A stretch of 64,000 nucleotides of DNA, from positions 992,001-1,056,000 of the forward strand of contig NZ_CP015401.2 in assembly GCF_001688725.2 (NCBI RefSeq), written 5' to 3'. Shown piece after piece: positions 1 to 8,728 of the stretch (position 1 is its first letter; each line of letters begins with the position of its first letter). A program made the translations under genes and the position numbers. The notes under the pieces were generated by a model that had not been told where the DNA came from, did no database searches, and saw nothing but the letters and a program-made list of their open reading frames with translations. Origin of the DNA: Bacteroides caecimuris. Lineage in GTDB: Bacteria > Bacteroidota > Bacteroidia > Bacteroidales > Bacteroidaceae.

Positions 1-1275
1 TCGCTTGTTGATGCTGCAATTGTGGGAAATTTCTTGGGAATAAACGCGTTAGCTTCTGTTGGAGCCAGCACTTCAGTGGTATTTCTCATTCTCGGGTTCT
101 GCAATGGATGTTGCGGAGGGTTCGGGATACCCGTTGCGCAGAAGTTTGGGGCGCGGGATTACAGTACGATGCGCAGTTATGTGGCTGTCAGTCTGAAACT
201 GGCTGCGGGAATGTCGGTGGTGATTGCGCTTCTCACCTGTATTTTATGTGAGGATATTCTTTGGATCATGCGTACGCCGGAGAATATTTTTGAAGGGGCT
301 TATACTTATCTGCTTGTCACTTTCATCGGTGTGCCGTGTACGTTTTTCTATAATCTTCTTTCGAGCATTATCCGTGCGTTGGGAGATAGTAAGACACCTT
401 TCTGGTTTCTGCTGTTTGCGGCTGTTCTGAATATCATTCTCGACTTGTTCTGTATTCTGGCACTTGACTGGGGAGTGGCGGGAGCTGCTATTGCTACTGT
501 CTTTTCACAAGGATTGTCGGCTGTTCTCTGCTATATTTATATGTACCGGAAGTTTGAAATATTGCAGGGTACTCCGAAAGAACGCCGGTTCCAGTCGAAA
601 CTGGCTAAGACGCTGCTCTACATCGGTGTGCCTATGGGATTGCAATTTTCTATCACGGCTATCGGCAGTATCATGCTTCAGAGTGCCAATAATGCCTTGG
701 GAACGGCGTGTGTGGCAGCCTTTACATCTGCTATGCGCATCAAGATGTTCTTTATCTGTACGTTCGAGAGTTTGGGTATTGCGATGGCTACATATAGCGG
801 ACAAAATTACGGAGCGGGTAAACCGGAACGTATTTGGTTGGGAATCAAGGCTAGTGCTCTGATGATGATTATTTATGCGGCTTTCACGTTCCTTCTTCTG
901 ATGGTAGGGGCTAAATATTTCGCGTTGATCTTCGTAGACCCGTCGGAAACGGAAATTCTGCTGGATACGGAGTTGTTCCTGCATGTCTCCTGTATGTTCT
1001 TCCCGATGCTTGGTTTGTTGTGCATCTTGCGTTATACCATTCAGGGAGTAGGCTTTACCAATCTTGCCATGTTTTCCGGAGTGGCAGAGATGATTGCACG
1101 TATCCTTGTCAGTCTTTATGCTGTACCGGTATTCGGCTTTATTGCTGTCTGCTACGGTGATCCGATGGCTTGGATAGCGGCAGACTTATTCCTCGTGCCG
1201 GCCTTTATCTACGTTTATCGCAGGTTGAAGAAGCAGGTATTTACGAATTCGACTGTACAGCAGACTGTTGCATAA
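1..1275 (+). CDS. MATE-family efflux transporter, 5' end outside window
   Basis: Inner-membrane multidrug/toxin extrusion antiporter, expected to export cationic or organic compounds using an Na+ or H+ gradient. The reading frame is open from base 1 and begins with SLVDAAIVGNFLG, the loop that in MATE proteins follows the first membrane helix, so the start lies upstream of the window; the GTG at 22 is internal. About 424 residues are present, with some eleven hydrophobic segments and a second half that repeats the fold, close to the usual 440-460. It ends in a short basic tail (YRRLKKQ). It converges with the pseudouridine synthase gene 40 bp downstream. Substrate cannot be inferred. Confidence 0.9.
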   Translation, partial: SLVDAAIVGNFLGINALASVGASTSVVFLILGFCNGCCGGFGIPVAQKFGARDYSTMRSYVAVSLKLAAGMSVVIALLTCILCEDILWIMRTPENIFEGAYTYLLVTFIGVPCTFFYNLLSSIIRALGDSKTPFWFLLFAAVLNIILDLFCILALDWGVAGAAIATVFSQGLSAVLCYIYMYRKFEILQGTPKERRFQSKLAKTLLYIGVPMGLQFSITAIGSIMLQSANNALGTACVAAFTSAMRIKMFFICTFESLGIAMATYSGQNYGAGKPERIWLGIKASALMMIIYAAFTFLLLMVGAKYFALIFVDPSETEILLDTELFLHVSCMFFPMLGLLCILRYTIQGVGFTNLAMFSGVAEMIARILVSLYAVPVFGFIAVCYGDPMAWIAADLFLVPAFIYVYRRLKKQVFTNSTVQQTVA

Positions 1276-1314
1276 TTGTCTTTTTTCAGGCTAGGAATAT
1301 TCCTTTGTTTGAAT

Positions 1315-3057
1315 TTAGAAATCGGCCTCTTTCTGTATGCAGAGAATGTCTCCGTATATGGGATGGCGGAACTCTATATATTCGGCATGGAGGTATAGTC
1401 TGTCTGCTTTCTTTCCGTAGAGTTCGTCTCCAAGTATGGGGCATCCCAAGCCTTCCGGATGGGCGGCGTGTACTCGTAACTGATGTGTGCGTCCGGTCAA
1501 TGGATAGAAGACAATCCGGGTGTATTTTCTTGACTCATTGATACTCCTTTCTGATTCATCAATCCTGTTTGATTCGTTGAAAGTGTTTTCAGATGCACTG
1601 GTAATTCTTTCAGACTCACTGATGATCTGATATTCTGTAATCGCTTCTTTCCCGTGTTCGCTACTAACCATTTGCCGAGGGCGGTCGAGAGGATTCAGAC
1701 AAAGAGGGAGTTCGATTCTTCCTGTATTTCCTGTTCTTTCTGGTAGTACTATTCCATCCAGCACAGCCACATAGCGTTTCTTGATACTTCTGTTTGCAAA
1801 TTGTGCCTGTAAATCCTGATGTACTTCTTTTGTTTTGGCAACGAGCAATAATCCTGAAGTAGCCATATCGAGCCGATGTACAATCATAGGACCGGTAGCT
1901 TCGGGATACTTCTTCTTCAAACGATGATAGACTGAATCTCTGTCCTCTGCTTTTCCCGGAACGGACAACATTCCTGCCGGTTTATTGACTACCAGCAACC
2001 ATTCATCCTCAAACACGATTTCCAGTTCTTCCTCTTCATGAACAGGATTCAGCAGTGGATTTTCGTCTACCTCCAATCCTTGCAACATGTGTTGCAGAAT
2101 CGGTTCGCACTTTCCTTTGCAGGAAGGATAATAATATCCGTGATGCCGGATTTCGTTTTTAGGAGAGTCGCCCCACCAGAATTCAGCCATAGCCAATGGC
2201 TTTAATTGATGAAGATACGCATATTGCAATAACTTAGGCAAAGCACATTCACCCGCACCGGCAGGAGGAACTTTCTGAACCGTTTGCTCGAAAATAGTAT
2301 ATAAGTCTTTCACTTCTCCTTGGGCGTTTAGCATCCGGAACTGCTCGAATAATTTTCTTTGTAAAGCTGCCGAACGTTCTTTTCGTTCGGTTTTCAGTCG
2401 TTCTATTTCAATATCGAAGTGCCTGACTTCCGTTTCGAGCTCTTCCAATCGTTTCTTCCATTCCTTTTCCAGTCGTTTGTATTCCGCCTTTTGGTATTGG
2501 CTTTCCCGAATCAGGGAGGCTTGTTCTTCTTCGGAAAGCTCCGGAGATGACTGGCGGCGAATCTCTCTCGCCTTCTTTGCCATTTTAAGCTCCGCTTTTG
2601 CTTGATTCAAAACAGCTTTAGCATGTTTCGTTTCTATCTTCCATTTCTCTTTTGAACCGAGATAAGAACTACTGTTTTCCAATTCACGAATACGGATATT
2701 AATGGCAGAAATCTGTTCTTCTTCGATTTTGAAGAATCCCTCCGGTTGTAATAGGTCATAAACAGGAGGAACGAAATAAGGATGCAGATTCTTTCCGGCC
2801 AGATTGCCGGAGAAAGCTGCAAGATAACCAATTTGATTTTCTTCGTTGTTTGTTATTCCATTGTCCGTTTGCACAATCAACACTCCAAACATCTTTCCGG
2901 AAGCCAACTCCTCTTGCCATTCTTTCCGGTTTGCAATATATTCTTTCACTTCTTCCGCAGCCAATACACACAATGGATGAGGTGTATAATGGAAAGGATA
3001 AGTGAATTTCTCCGGCAACGCAAGGTGAGAAATGGGTTTCTTGAAAAAATGTATCAT
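1315..3057 (-). CDS. RluA-family pseudouridine synthase, long form with N-terminal coiled coil
   Basis: Isomerises uridine to pseudouridine in rRNA or tRNA. The C-terminal half carries the RluA catalytic motif HRLDMATSG (residues 394-402, catalytic Asp) and TGRTHQLRVHAA (521-532). At 580 residues it is about twice a standard RluA. Residues 1-100 form an uncharacterised N-terminal domain, and about 105-245 is a Lys/Glu-rich coiled coil, a layout I associate with long Bacteroidetes RluA proteins. Residues 479-510 are an unusual Ser/Glu/Asn-rich insert between two conserved core strands. Single-gene unit on the minus strand, convergent with the transporter. The exact RNA target is unknown. Confidence 0.88.
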   Translation of the reverse strand: MIHFFKKPISHLALPEKFTYPFHYTPHPLCVLAAEEVKEYIANRKEWQEELASGKMFGVLIVQTDNGITNNEENQIGYLAAFSGNLAGKNLHPYFVPPVYDLLQPEGFFKIEEEQISAINIRIRELENSSSYLGSKEKWKIETKHAKAVLNQAKAELKMAKKAREIRRQSSPELSEEEQASLIRESQYQKAEYKRLEKEWKKRLEELETEVRHFDIEIERLKTERKERSAALQRKLFEQFRMLNAQGEVKDLYTIFEQTVQKVPPAGAGECALPKLLQYAYLHQLKPLAMAEFWWGDSPKNEIRHHGYYYPSCKGKCEPILQHMLQGLEVDENPLLNPVHEEEELEIVFEDEWLLVVNKPAGMLSVPGKAEDRDSVYHRLKKKYPEATGPMIVHRLDMATSGLLLVAKTKEVHQDLQAQFANRSIKKRYVAVLDGIVLPERTGNTGRIELPLCLNPLDRPRQMVSSEHGKEAITEYQIISESERITSASENTFNESNRIDESERSINESRKYTRIVFYPLTGRTHQLRVHAAHPEGLGCPILGDELYGKKADRLYLHAEYIEFRHPIYGDILCIQKEADF

Positions 3058-3187
3058 CGGTTTATATATGAATGAATGTGATTACCTTTGCAAAAGTAAC
3101 GTAAATCCGCGAATTTTATTCTATATTTGTTTGAGAGTTTGAGTGAGATAACGTGGACGTTTGAATGAAATTGTATGGATAGGATAG

Positions 3188-3457
3188 AAGAAAAACCAAA
3201 ATTTGCCTTTCTTGGCAACAGTCACATGGCGTAATGATTACGATGATTACAGTACGGCTGTGAATAAATTTATCCAGATCCTTAACCGGAAGATACACGA
3301 AAAATTGCAGGGAACAGATGTTGTCTATCTGGACGTATTCAATCGTTTATTGCAGGATGGCAGGCTGAATCCGGAGTTGACTCTCGACGATTTACATTTA
3401 AATGGTAAGGGCTACAGTATTCTGACAGAAGCACTGAAACGGGCTTCCGGTTTGTAA
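3188..3457 (+). pseudogene. C-terminal remnant of an SGNH/GDSL-type hydrolase
   Basis: The frame opens after a TAG at 3185-3187 and holds only about 85 residues with no convincing ATG (first candidate TTG at 3203). Its end carries DDLHLNGKGY, the block V D-x-x-H motif that supplies the catalytic Asp and His of SGNH esterases, preceded by a helix like that of acylhydrolase C-termini. The N-terminal Ser block (GDS) and oxyanion blocks are absent, and the pseudouridine synthase gene lies directly upstream on the other strand. I read it as the surviving 3' end of a deleted gene; translation is unlikely. Confidence 0.6.
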
Positions 3458-3497
3458 AGCATACCTAAATACTTCATTCCTTGCTTTTATTTATAAA

Positions 3498-3532
3498 TTT
3501 GGTGGCATATCAGTTTATTTTTCCTATTTTTG
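3498..3532 (+). promoter_or_regulatory. Bacteroides-type promoter for the MaoC-like gene
   Basis: TTTG at 3498-3501 and TATTTTTG at 3525-3532 match the Bacteroides -33 and -7 elements. The 23-bp spacer is slightly longer than the usual 19-21. The downstream ATG is at 3578, giving a leader of about 40 nt. Confidence 0.5.
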
Positions 3533-3577
3533 TCCCCAATTTAATAGTAAATAACCCCCATAAAAACGATAAGACTT

Positions 3578-4042
3578 ATGGAAAAAGTAATTATCAATTC
3601 GTACGAAGAATTCGAAAAACTAGTAGGCCAACAGATAGGTGTTTCCGATTATGTGGAACTCTCGCAGGAACGTATCAATCTTTTTGCTGATGCAACGCTG
3701 GATCATCAATGGATTCATGTAGATACGGAACGTGCGAAAGTAGACAGCCCTTATCATAGCACGATTGCTCACGGCTACCTGACATTATCCATGCTTCCTT
3801 ATTTGTGGAATCAGATTATCCAGGTGAATAACCTGAAAATGATGATTAACTACGGTATGGACAAAATGAAATTCGGTCAGGCTGTACTGTCAGGACAGAG
3901 CATCCGTCTAGTGACTACTTTGCACTCGCTGACTAATCTGCGTGGTGTGGCAAAAGCGGAAATCAAGTTTGCTATCGAAATAAAAGACCAACCGAAAAAG
4001 GCACTTGAAGGAATTGCTGTGTTCCTTTATTATTTCAATTAA
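3578..4042 (+). CDS. MaoC-like (R)-specific hydratase, hot-dog fold
   Basis: Predicted cytoplasmic enoyl-CoA (or acyl-thioester) hydratase of the MaoC/PhaJ family; 154 residues, a normal single-hot-dog length. The hydratase signature is visible as FADATLDHQWIHVD followed by SPYHSTIAHGYLTLS at residues about 38-75; the Asp and His of D-x(5)-H in the first block are the expected catalytic pair. Transcribed alone, with its own promoter upstream and a stem-loop after it. The physiological substrate is not evident because no fatty-acid or PHA genes are adjacent. Confidence 0.85.
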   Translation: MEKVIINSYEEFEKLVGQQIGVSDYVELSQERINLFADATLDHQWIHVDTERAKVDSPYHSTIAHGYLTLSMLPYLWNQIIQVNNLKMMINYGMDKMKFGQAVLSGQSIRLVTTLHSLTNLRGVAKAEIKFAIEIKDQPKKALEGIAVFLYYFN

Positions 4043-4092
4043 TAATAAGCTGAAAAGACACAGATTCTACCTGCTTGTCAGATTTTGGTGAC

Positions 4093-4126
4093 GGGTATAT
4101 CCCAGATATTCCATCTGAATATACCC
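4093..4126. terminator. Stem-loop between convergent genes
   Basis: GGGTATAT at 4093-4100 pairs with ATATACCC at 4119-4126, and inside it AGAT/ATCT forms a second short stem. It sits between the end of the MaoC-like gene and the end of the minus-strand hypothetical gene, where a bidirectional terminator is expected. There is no strong T tract, so this is a structural call only. Confidence 0.4.
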
Positions 4127-4160
4127 TAGCTGAACGGTGAGATAAAAGCGATAGAAATAA

Positions 4161-4685
4161 TCAGTTTTTCTTTGCTTTTATGGCTTTTAGGGTGTTTTTT
4201 CGTACGGAACGGATAGCGGGAACTAGTAAGTCGGGCTCCATGATTTCCAGCATGGTGCGTAATTCCTGTTGTAGTTCCGGGATGGAGCGTGTCAGTTGAT
4301 AAGCCAGTTTCATGCAGAGCGATTGTACGCCCGGTGGTTCCTCGCGGGATATCATGCGTTCCATGCAGAAATCGAGGAAATCCACTCGTGGCGGATTGGC
4401 GGCAGGTTGCTGGCATATCAGGTTCAGGATCATTCTCCGTTTTCCCGAGTGTGGACAGGTCATGGCAGTGTCGATCAATTTTTCTTGTTTCTGGCTCAAC
4501 CATTCTACATCTGCTTTGGAGAAATGAGTACATACCCACAGTGCCTGATAGGAAACAATGTGGTCTTCGTCGAATATCAGCTGGTAGACTTCTTCTCTAA
4601 GACGCTCGTCGTCTTGTATGAAATGGAGTACTTCTCTGATATCTTCAATGTGTACACGTTCGGATAATCTGGCACGTAGGTTCAT
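4161..4685 (-). CDS. Hypothetical protein, HEAT-like helical repeat
   Basis: 174 residues, all predicted alpha-helical, with spaced hydrophobic patterns (LHFIQDDERLREEVYQLIF, YQALWVCTHF, MILNLICQQP) like HEAT/armadillo repeats, and a basic tail (RKNTLKAIKAKKN). No catalytic motif, signal peptide or membrane segment is visible. It lies 18 bp downstream of the VOC-GNAT fusion on the same strand and is probably co-transcribed with it. I do not recognise a named family; a protein-binding scaffold is only a guess from the fold. Confidence 0.7.
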   Translation of the reverse strand: MNLRARLSERVHIEDIREVLHFIQDDERLREEVYQLIFDEDHIVSYQALWVCTHFSKADVEWLSQKQEKLIDTAMTCPHSGKRRMILNLICQQPAANPPRVDFLDFCMERMISREEPPGVQSLCMKLAYQLTRSIPELQQELRTMLEIMEPDLLVPAIRSVRKNTLKAIKAKKN

Positions 4686-4703
4686 ATATCTTTTCTTTTA
4701 TCA

Positions 4704-6143
4704 TTATGCTTCCGGCAGTTGTAAATGAAGAATGGGGAAAGGTTTGCCCATGTTGTCCGTTTCATCTCTGCCGATGATTTGGAATCCTAAATGGAGATAA
4801 AATTGGAGTGCCTTTTCATTCTGTTCGTTGACATCTACTTTATCCATCTGTTTTTTGTCTCTTGCGTATTCTATTAATCGTTTGCCGTATCCTTTTCCCT
4901 GCTCGTCAGGGTGTACAAACAACATTTCGATCAATTCGTCACTTAGTCCCATGAAGGCGGCAATCTTTCCGTTGGCATTGCGGATAACAAAAAGTTCAAC
5001 GACTGGTAGATAATGCTCCTGCATCAGTGGTTTGTAAAACTGGATATCTTCTTCCGTCAGGAAATCATGCGTGTGACGGACGGACGTTTCCCATACATGG
5101 AGGATTTCTTCATAATCTTCCGGAGTAGGTTGGGAGATGCCGGGGAGATAATAACATTGGTGATCGTAGATATTTCCGTTGTAAGTCAGTTCTGCCTGAT
5201 GGAGGGTTCCTTCATAGATGAAACCGTTCTTTTTCAGGACTTTCTGTGAACGTTTATTATGTGGATAACAAGTGGCAGTGATGAGGCTTAGTTTCAATTT
5301 TTCAAAACCGTATTTGAGAACGCCTTGCACTGCTTCAGTCATATATCCTTTGCCCCAATAAGTCTCGTCGAGCCAATAACCCAGCATTCTCACTTGTGGG
5401 TTTTCCCGTTTGGGATCGGGGATGATTCCTACGGAACCGATCAGTTGTTGCGTTTCTTTTAGTATCATTGCCCATATACCTTCCTGATTAATAAATGTGG
5501 AATGGAGTATACGGCGGGACTCTTCTAATGTCCGGTGGGGCGGCCATCCGGCATTGTTCCCCAAATTTGGGTTTTGGCAACAGGCGAAAAATGCTTCTGC
5601 ATCTTTTTCCTCAAAAGGGCGGAGAAGCAAGCGTTCTGTATCAAGTGTTACGGAATGAATACTTTCTGTTTCGGTGTTTGGTCTAGCTTCAACTTCCGGT
5701 CCAACTTCAGTTTCAGTTCCGATTGCTGTTTCTGCTTTTCTTTCTCCTCCTGTTATTTCCCGATATACACATTCAATCCGATTTCCATCAGGATCAAGCA
5801 CAACACTTTCAAAGTATCCGTCTCCCGAAGTACGCGGTTCACCGGCGATGGTATATCCTTCCGAACGCATCTGTTCGGTGAAACGTAATACTTCTTCTTG
5901 GCTGGGAAAGGTGAAAGCAAAGTGTGTCAGTCCGACTCTGTTTTCTTCAATGGGGGTGTTTTGTATGTCTGTACGACTCATGAGTTCCAAGTCAGTTCCC
6001 TCTCCGAAAGAGACAAAGTATGACTCAAATCCTTTCTTGGGATTAATGTATTTCTCATTGCTTTTTCCTCCGAAGAAGCGGACATAGAACTCTTTTAATT
6101 CTTCCAGCCGGAAGGTCCAAATGGCAATATGATGCAGTTTCAT
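4704..6143 (-). CDS. Three-domain fusion: VOC (glyoxalase-like) + two GNAT acetyltransferases
   Basis: A single uninterrupted 479-residue frame. Residues 1-129 match the VOC/glyoxalase I-like fold (MKLHHIAIWT start, DPDGNRIECVYRE near 117-129). Residues 130-163 are a Glu/Thr-rich linker. Residues 164-334 are a RimJ/RimL-type GNAT (LDTERLLLRPF, YWLDETYWGKGYMTEA). Residues 338-479 are a second, different GNAT with the acetyl-CoA loop QGKGYGKRL. VOC domains often bind or break down small toxic molecules, and GNATs acetylate amines or protein N-termini, so a detoxification or resistance role is plausible but unproven. It precedes the helical-repeat gene and follows the beta-lactamase, both minus strand. 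Confidence 0.85.
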   Translation of the reverse strand: MKLHHIAIWTFRLEELKEFYVRFFGGKSNEKYINPKKGFESYFVSFGEGTDLELMSRTDIQNTPIEENRVGLTHFAFTFPSQEEVLRFTEQMRSEGYTIAGEPRTSGDGYFESVVLDPDGNRIECVYREITGGERKAETAIGTETEVGPEVEARPNTETESIHSVTLDTERLLLRPFEEKDAEAFFACCQNPNLGNNAGWPPHRTLEESRRILHSTFINQEGIWAMILKETQQLIGSVGIIPDPKRENPQVRMLGYWLDETYWGKGYMTEAVQGVLKYGFEKLKLSLITATCYPHNKRSQKVLKKNGFIYEGTLHQAELTYNGNIYDHQCYYLPGISQPTPEDYEEILHVWETSVRHTHDFLTEEDIQFYKPLMQEHYLPVVELFVIRNANGKIAAFMGLSDELIEMLFVHPDEQGKGYGKRLIEYARDKKQMDKVDVNEQNEKALQFYLHLGFQIIGRDETDNMGKPFPILHLQLPEA

Positions 6144-6219
6144 ATAAATGTTTTTTTATTCCTGTTACTTTTTACTTTGTTTCAATCCTGATTCGCACCG
6201 AACGTGTTTTGTGTAGCTC

Positions 6220-7107
6220 TTAATGCAGTATTACGTATTCGTAAACGATGCGGGAAATATCAGCGATAGTCTTACTGTTCACCTGACTGTTTTCTTTAGA
6301 ATCCTTCACGAAGACAGCTATGCTATAGGTACGTCCATCGGGTAAAAGAACGAAACCGATGTCATTATAACCAATCTGTTGTCCTTTCGCATTACGGTCT
6401 CCTGTTCCGGTTTTGTGACCTACGGTTACTTTTTTATCAAGCAACGGAGCAACCATACGGTCTTGCCCGGTTTGACATTCCACCATTGTCTGATATATAA
6501 AGTCTTTGTACACTTTTGCAAACAAAGGTTTTTTGCGGAATATCTCCAATAATTCGGCAGCAGCTAACGGAGTGGTCCAGTTTTGATAACACAGATTCAA
6601 GTCTTCGTGCATCGCCGTTTCTGTTCCGACGATGGCGCATTCCCGAACTCCTAATGAATGGATATACCTATTCACAGCTTCCGGACCACCTTGATAGTTG
6701 AAAAGAATATCGCAAGCATTGTTATCGCTCTGCTGAAGTGTGTATCTTAACAGGTCGGCAATACTCATTTCAATTCCCCCTTGTGGATATTTATCTCGCA
6801 GCGGACTGTAAGTATCCGGCTTTAAATCTGATTTTTTGATTGGCAACCGAGTGTCCAGTGATTGTTTTTTCTTTCCCATATAATCGGCCAATGCCAACGC
6901 CTGATGAAACTTGAATACGCTCATCAACGGGTAGTGAATGTCATTATTGACAGTTGCCGTATCTTTTCCGTTAATAATAACGGCAATCCCTATTTCAGCT
7001 TTCTTATCTTTGATTGCCTGTTTCAACTGTGTTTCAAGTTTGCTTTGTTGGGCAAGCAGGAGGGTGGGTACTAAACAAAGAAGCACTATGAATGAACGCA
7101 TAATCAA
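6220..7107 (-). CDS. Class A beta-lactamase, Bacteroides subclass A2 (CblA/CepA-like)
   Basis: Periplasmic serine beta-lactamase that hydrolyses beta-lactams, in Bacteroides typically cephalosporins. A signal peptide covers residues 1-20 (MIMRSFIVLLCLVPTLLLAQ). All four class A motifs are present: SVFK (63-66, nucleophile Ser63), SDN (127-129), E168xxN171 in HEDLN, and KTG (232-234). At 295 residues it is full length, and the EDLNLCYQNWTTP omega-loop region resembles the A2 group rather than TEM/SHV. Start may be M1 or M3. A near-perfect promoter lies upstream at 7166-7196. No regulator gene is adjacent, so constitutive expression is likely. The exact allele cannot be assigned by eye. Confidence 0.92.
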   Translation of the reverse strand: MIMRSFIVLLCLVPTLLLAQQSKLETQLKQAIKDKKAEIGIAVIINGKDTATVNNDIHYPLMSVFKFHQALALADYMGKKKQSLDTRLPIKKSDLKPDTYSPLRDKYPQGGIEMSIADLLRYTLQQSDNNACDILFNYQGGPEAVNRYIHSLGVRECAIVGTETAMHEDLNLCYQNWTTPLAAAELLEIFRKKPLFAKVYKDFIYQTMVECQTGQDRMVAPLLDKKVTVGHKTGTGDRNAKGQQIGYNDIGFVLLPDGRTYSIAVFVKDSKENSQVNSKTIADISRIVYEYVILH

Positions 7108-7165
7108 TTTCCTCTTTTAACGGGTTACTAATTCTCTATTGAAATTACATTCTCTATTGAAGTCA

Positions 7166-7196
7166 CAAAGGTATAAATAGTAATTGCCTTTGCAAA
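7166..7196 (-). promoter_or_regulatory. Consensus Bacteroides promoter for the beta-lactamase gene
   Basis: Reading the minus strand, TTTG (7193-7196) and TACCTTTG (7166-7173) are separated by 19 bp, exactly the -33/-7 consensus. The leader to the start codon is about 53 nt and contains a 13-bp direct repeat (7131-7143 and 7149-7161, ATTCTCTATTGAA). Confidence 0.7.
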
Positions 7197-7305
7197 TTCT
7201 TACTTGAGATTTATAGTTGTATAATGAATATGTAGAGTTAGTTTCTTAATTTTTGTAGTAATAAAAATATTGATACAGAAATTAGGTTTGCTATTTCATT
7301 TATGT

Positions 7306-7313
7306 TATTTTTG
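7306..7313 (+). promoter_or_regulatory. Possible -7 element upstream of the first jetA
   Basis: TATTTTTG matches TAnnTTTG about 75 nt before the jetA ATG. The nearest TTTG (7287-7290) is only 15 bp away, shorter than the usual spacer, so the call is tentative. Confidence 0.35.
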
Positions 7314-7388
7314 TGATATCTTAATTACTGAAATATATACTATGTAAATATTTGGAAGTAGTAAACATCATTAAAAGACAAAACTAAT

Positions 7389-8585
7389 ATGAGCACTTTT
7401 CGTTCCATAGAAGAACTGGTCAAGAGTCTCGACCGGGAGAAAGAACTCTTGAAAGAAATGTTTGCCAAACGGAAATCTCTTTCGTTCCGTTACGATTATG
7501 CGCTTGAAATGACGGAATACAAGGAAGAGCGTATCCGCTATCTGATAGACTATGGAGTCATCCGGGACACTGGTGATTTTCTAGAAATGGAGGATATTTA
7601 TCTGAAATTCTTTGAAGATGTGCTCGAAGTGAATGAAGAAATCAATGTCTCTTTCGTACAGGATTACCTGACGCGACTGAATGAAAACATAGATTATTAC
7701 TTAAAGGAAAATAACGAACAGCGCAAGTACAATTATCAGCGGGAAGTGAAACGTTGCCTGAAAAATATAGCCCTGACTACTGTCCGCAACGTGATGGACT
7801 TGAAGCGGAACATGGATAATACTTATAAGAACGAACCTAATTACAAGATAAAGAAAACCAAACTTGTCCGGCTTGACGAGAAACGAAATAATATTGCCCT
7901 GTTGATTCGTAAAAGCGAGGAACTGATAGACTATGGACAGCCTGTTTTCTTCCGGGTGGCGATGGATGTGCAGATGCGGAATGTGGTGAGTGACGTAAAA
8001 CTCCAGTTGAATGACTCGTACCATAACCTGATTGAAATCCAGAAGCAAATCATCCATTATCTGAATCTGATAGATTATCAGAACCGTATCCTTGAAAAAG
8101 TAAAGAAACTGAAGTACCTGAAAGACCAGTTCCTGTTGGAAGAGCATACAAGTATCCGCTCTGTCGCCGCACAAAAAAATCCCGTTTGGATGGAGCCGCA
8201 GGTCGGCTATCGCATCAAACTCTCCATTGATAATCTACGTACTTCCGATGAGGCTTTTCAGATTTTGAAGAAACTTGTCGCACGGCAGAAAAATACTCCG
8301 AAGGGAATGAAACAACTGGCAGATGCCATTCCGGAAGGATACCTGGATGGGCAGTCGCAAATGATAGATACCGTAAACCTGCAGGAAGTGCATAATTCAT
8401 TTATGGCATCCAGCACCCATCTGTTCTCTTTTGTGATGAACTATCGCTACCGGAAAGAGGTGACACGTGGAGAGAAATTAATCTTTTTCTGCCAACTGGC
8501 ATCACAGTATGCCGACGAACTTCGCTTTACGGATACTTATGAAATCTCCGACGAAGTGGAATACCCTTTAATATATGCCAAATAA
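7389..8585 (+). CDS. jetA: JetA-like (MukF/kleisin-like) Wadjet subunit, sole intact gene of a relic locus
   Basis: In Wadjet systems JetA is the kleisin-like subunit of an SMC complex that senses and cleaves circular DNA. This 398-residue protein aligns along its whole length with the second copy at 32382-33581. Both begin with FRSIEEL, share NVMDLKRNMDN followed by KNEPNY or KQEPNY, and end in a YPLIYAK or YPIIYAK tail. Predicted almost wholly helical with coiled-coil stretches. The frame is uninterrupted although the downstream jetB, jetC and jetD are all truncated, so it probably cannot act with its own partners. Whether it persists by selection or because the damage is recent is not clear. 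Confidence 0.8.
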   Translation: MSTFRSIEELVKSLDREKELLKEMFAKRKSLSFRYDYALEMTEYKEERIRYLIDYGVIRDTGDFLEMEDIYLKFFEDVLEVNEEINVSFVQDYLTRLNENIDYYLKENNEQRKYNYQREVKRCLKNIALTTVRNVMDLKRNMDNTYKNEPNYKIKKTKLVRLDEKRNNIALLIRKSEELIDYGQPVFFRVAMDVQMRNVVSDVKLQLNDSYHNLIEIQKQIIHYLNLIDYQNRILEKVKKLKYLKDQFLLEEHTSIRSVAAQKNPVWMEPQVGYRIKLSIDNLRTSDEAFQILKKLVARQKNTPKGMKQLADAIPEGYLDGQSQMIDTVNLQEVHNSFMASSTHLFSFVMNYRYRKEVTRGEKLIFFCQLASQYADELRFTDTYEISDEVEYPLIYAK

Positions 8586-8608
8586 TATATGATGAATACA
8601 GAAAATAG

Positions 8609-8728
8609 ATGACCATGAAATACACTGAAGAGATATTTAATATACTTAGCAAAGGGGGATTCATTTCTTCCAACAGTGTCTCTACCCAAGTGAAACGCTT
8701 GTATGATGCCATTGAGGAAGGGAAGTGA
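8609..8728 (+). pseudogene. jetB 5' fragment (MukE-like)
   Basis: Encodes 39 residues ending RLYDAIEEGK and then TGA. The piece aligns with the N-terminus of the intact JetB at 33571-34128 (there RHLYEDIEENMEDY). The remaining roughly 145 codons of jetB and about 25 codons of jetC are missing; the deletion joint lies at about 8720-8732, just before DGNVHF of JetC. A relic of the original overlapping start (ATGCCAAATAAT, 8575-8586) remains at the end of jetA. Confidence 0.7.
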
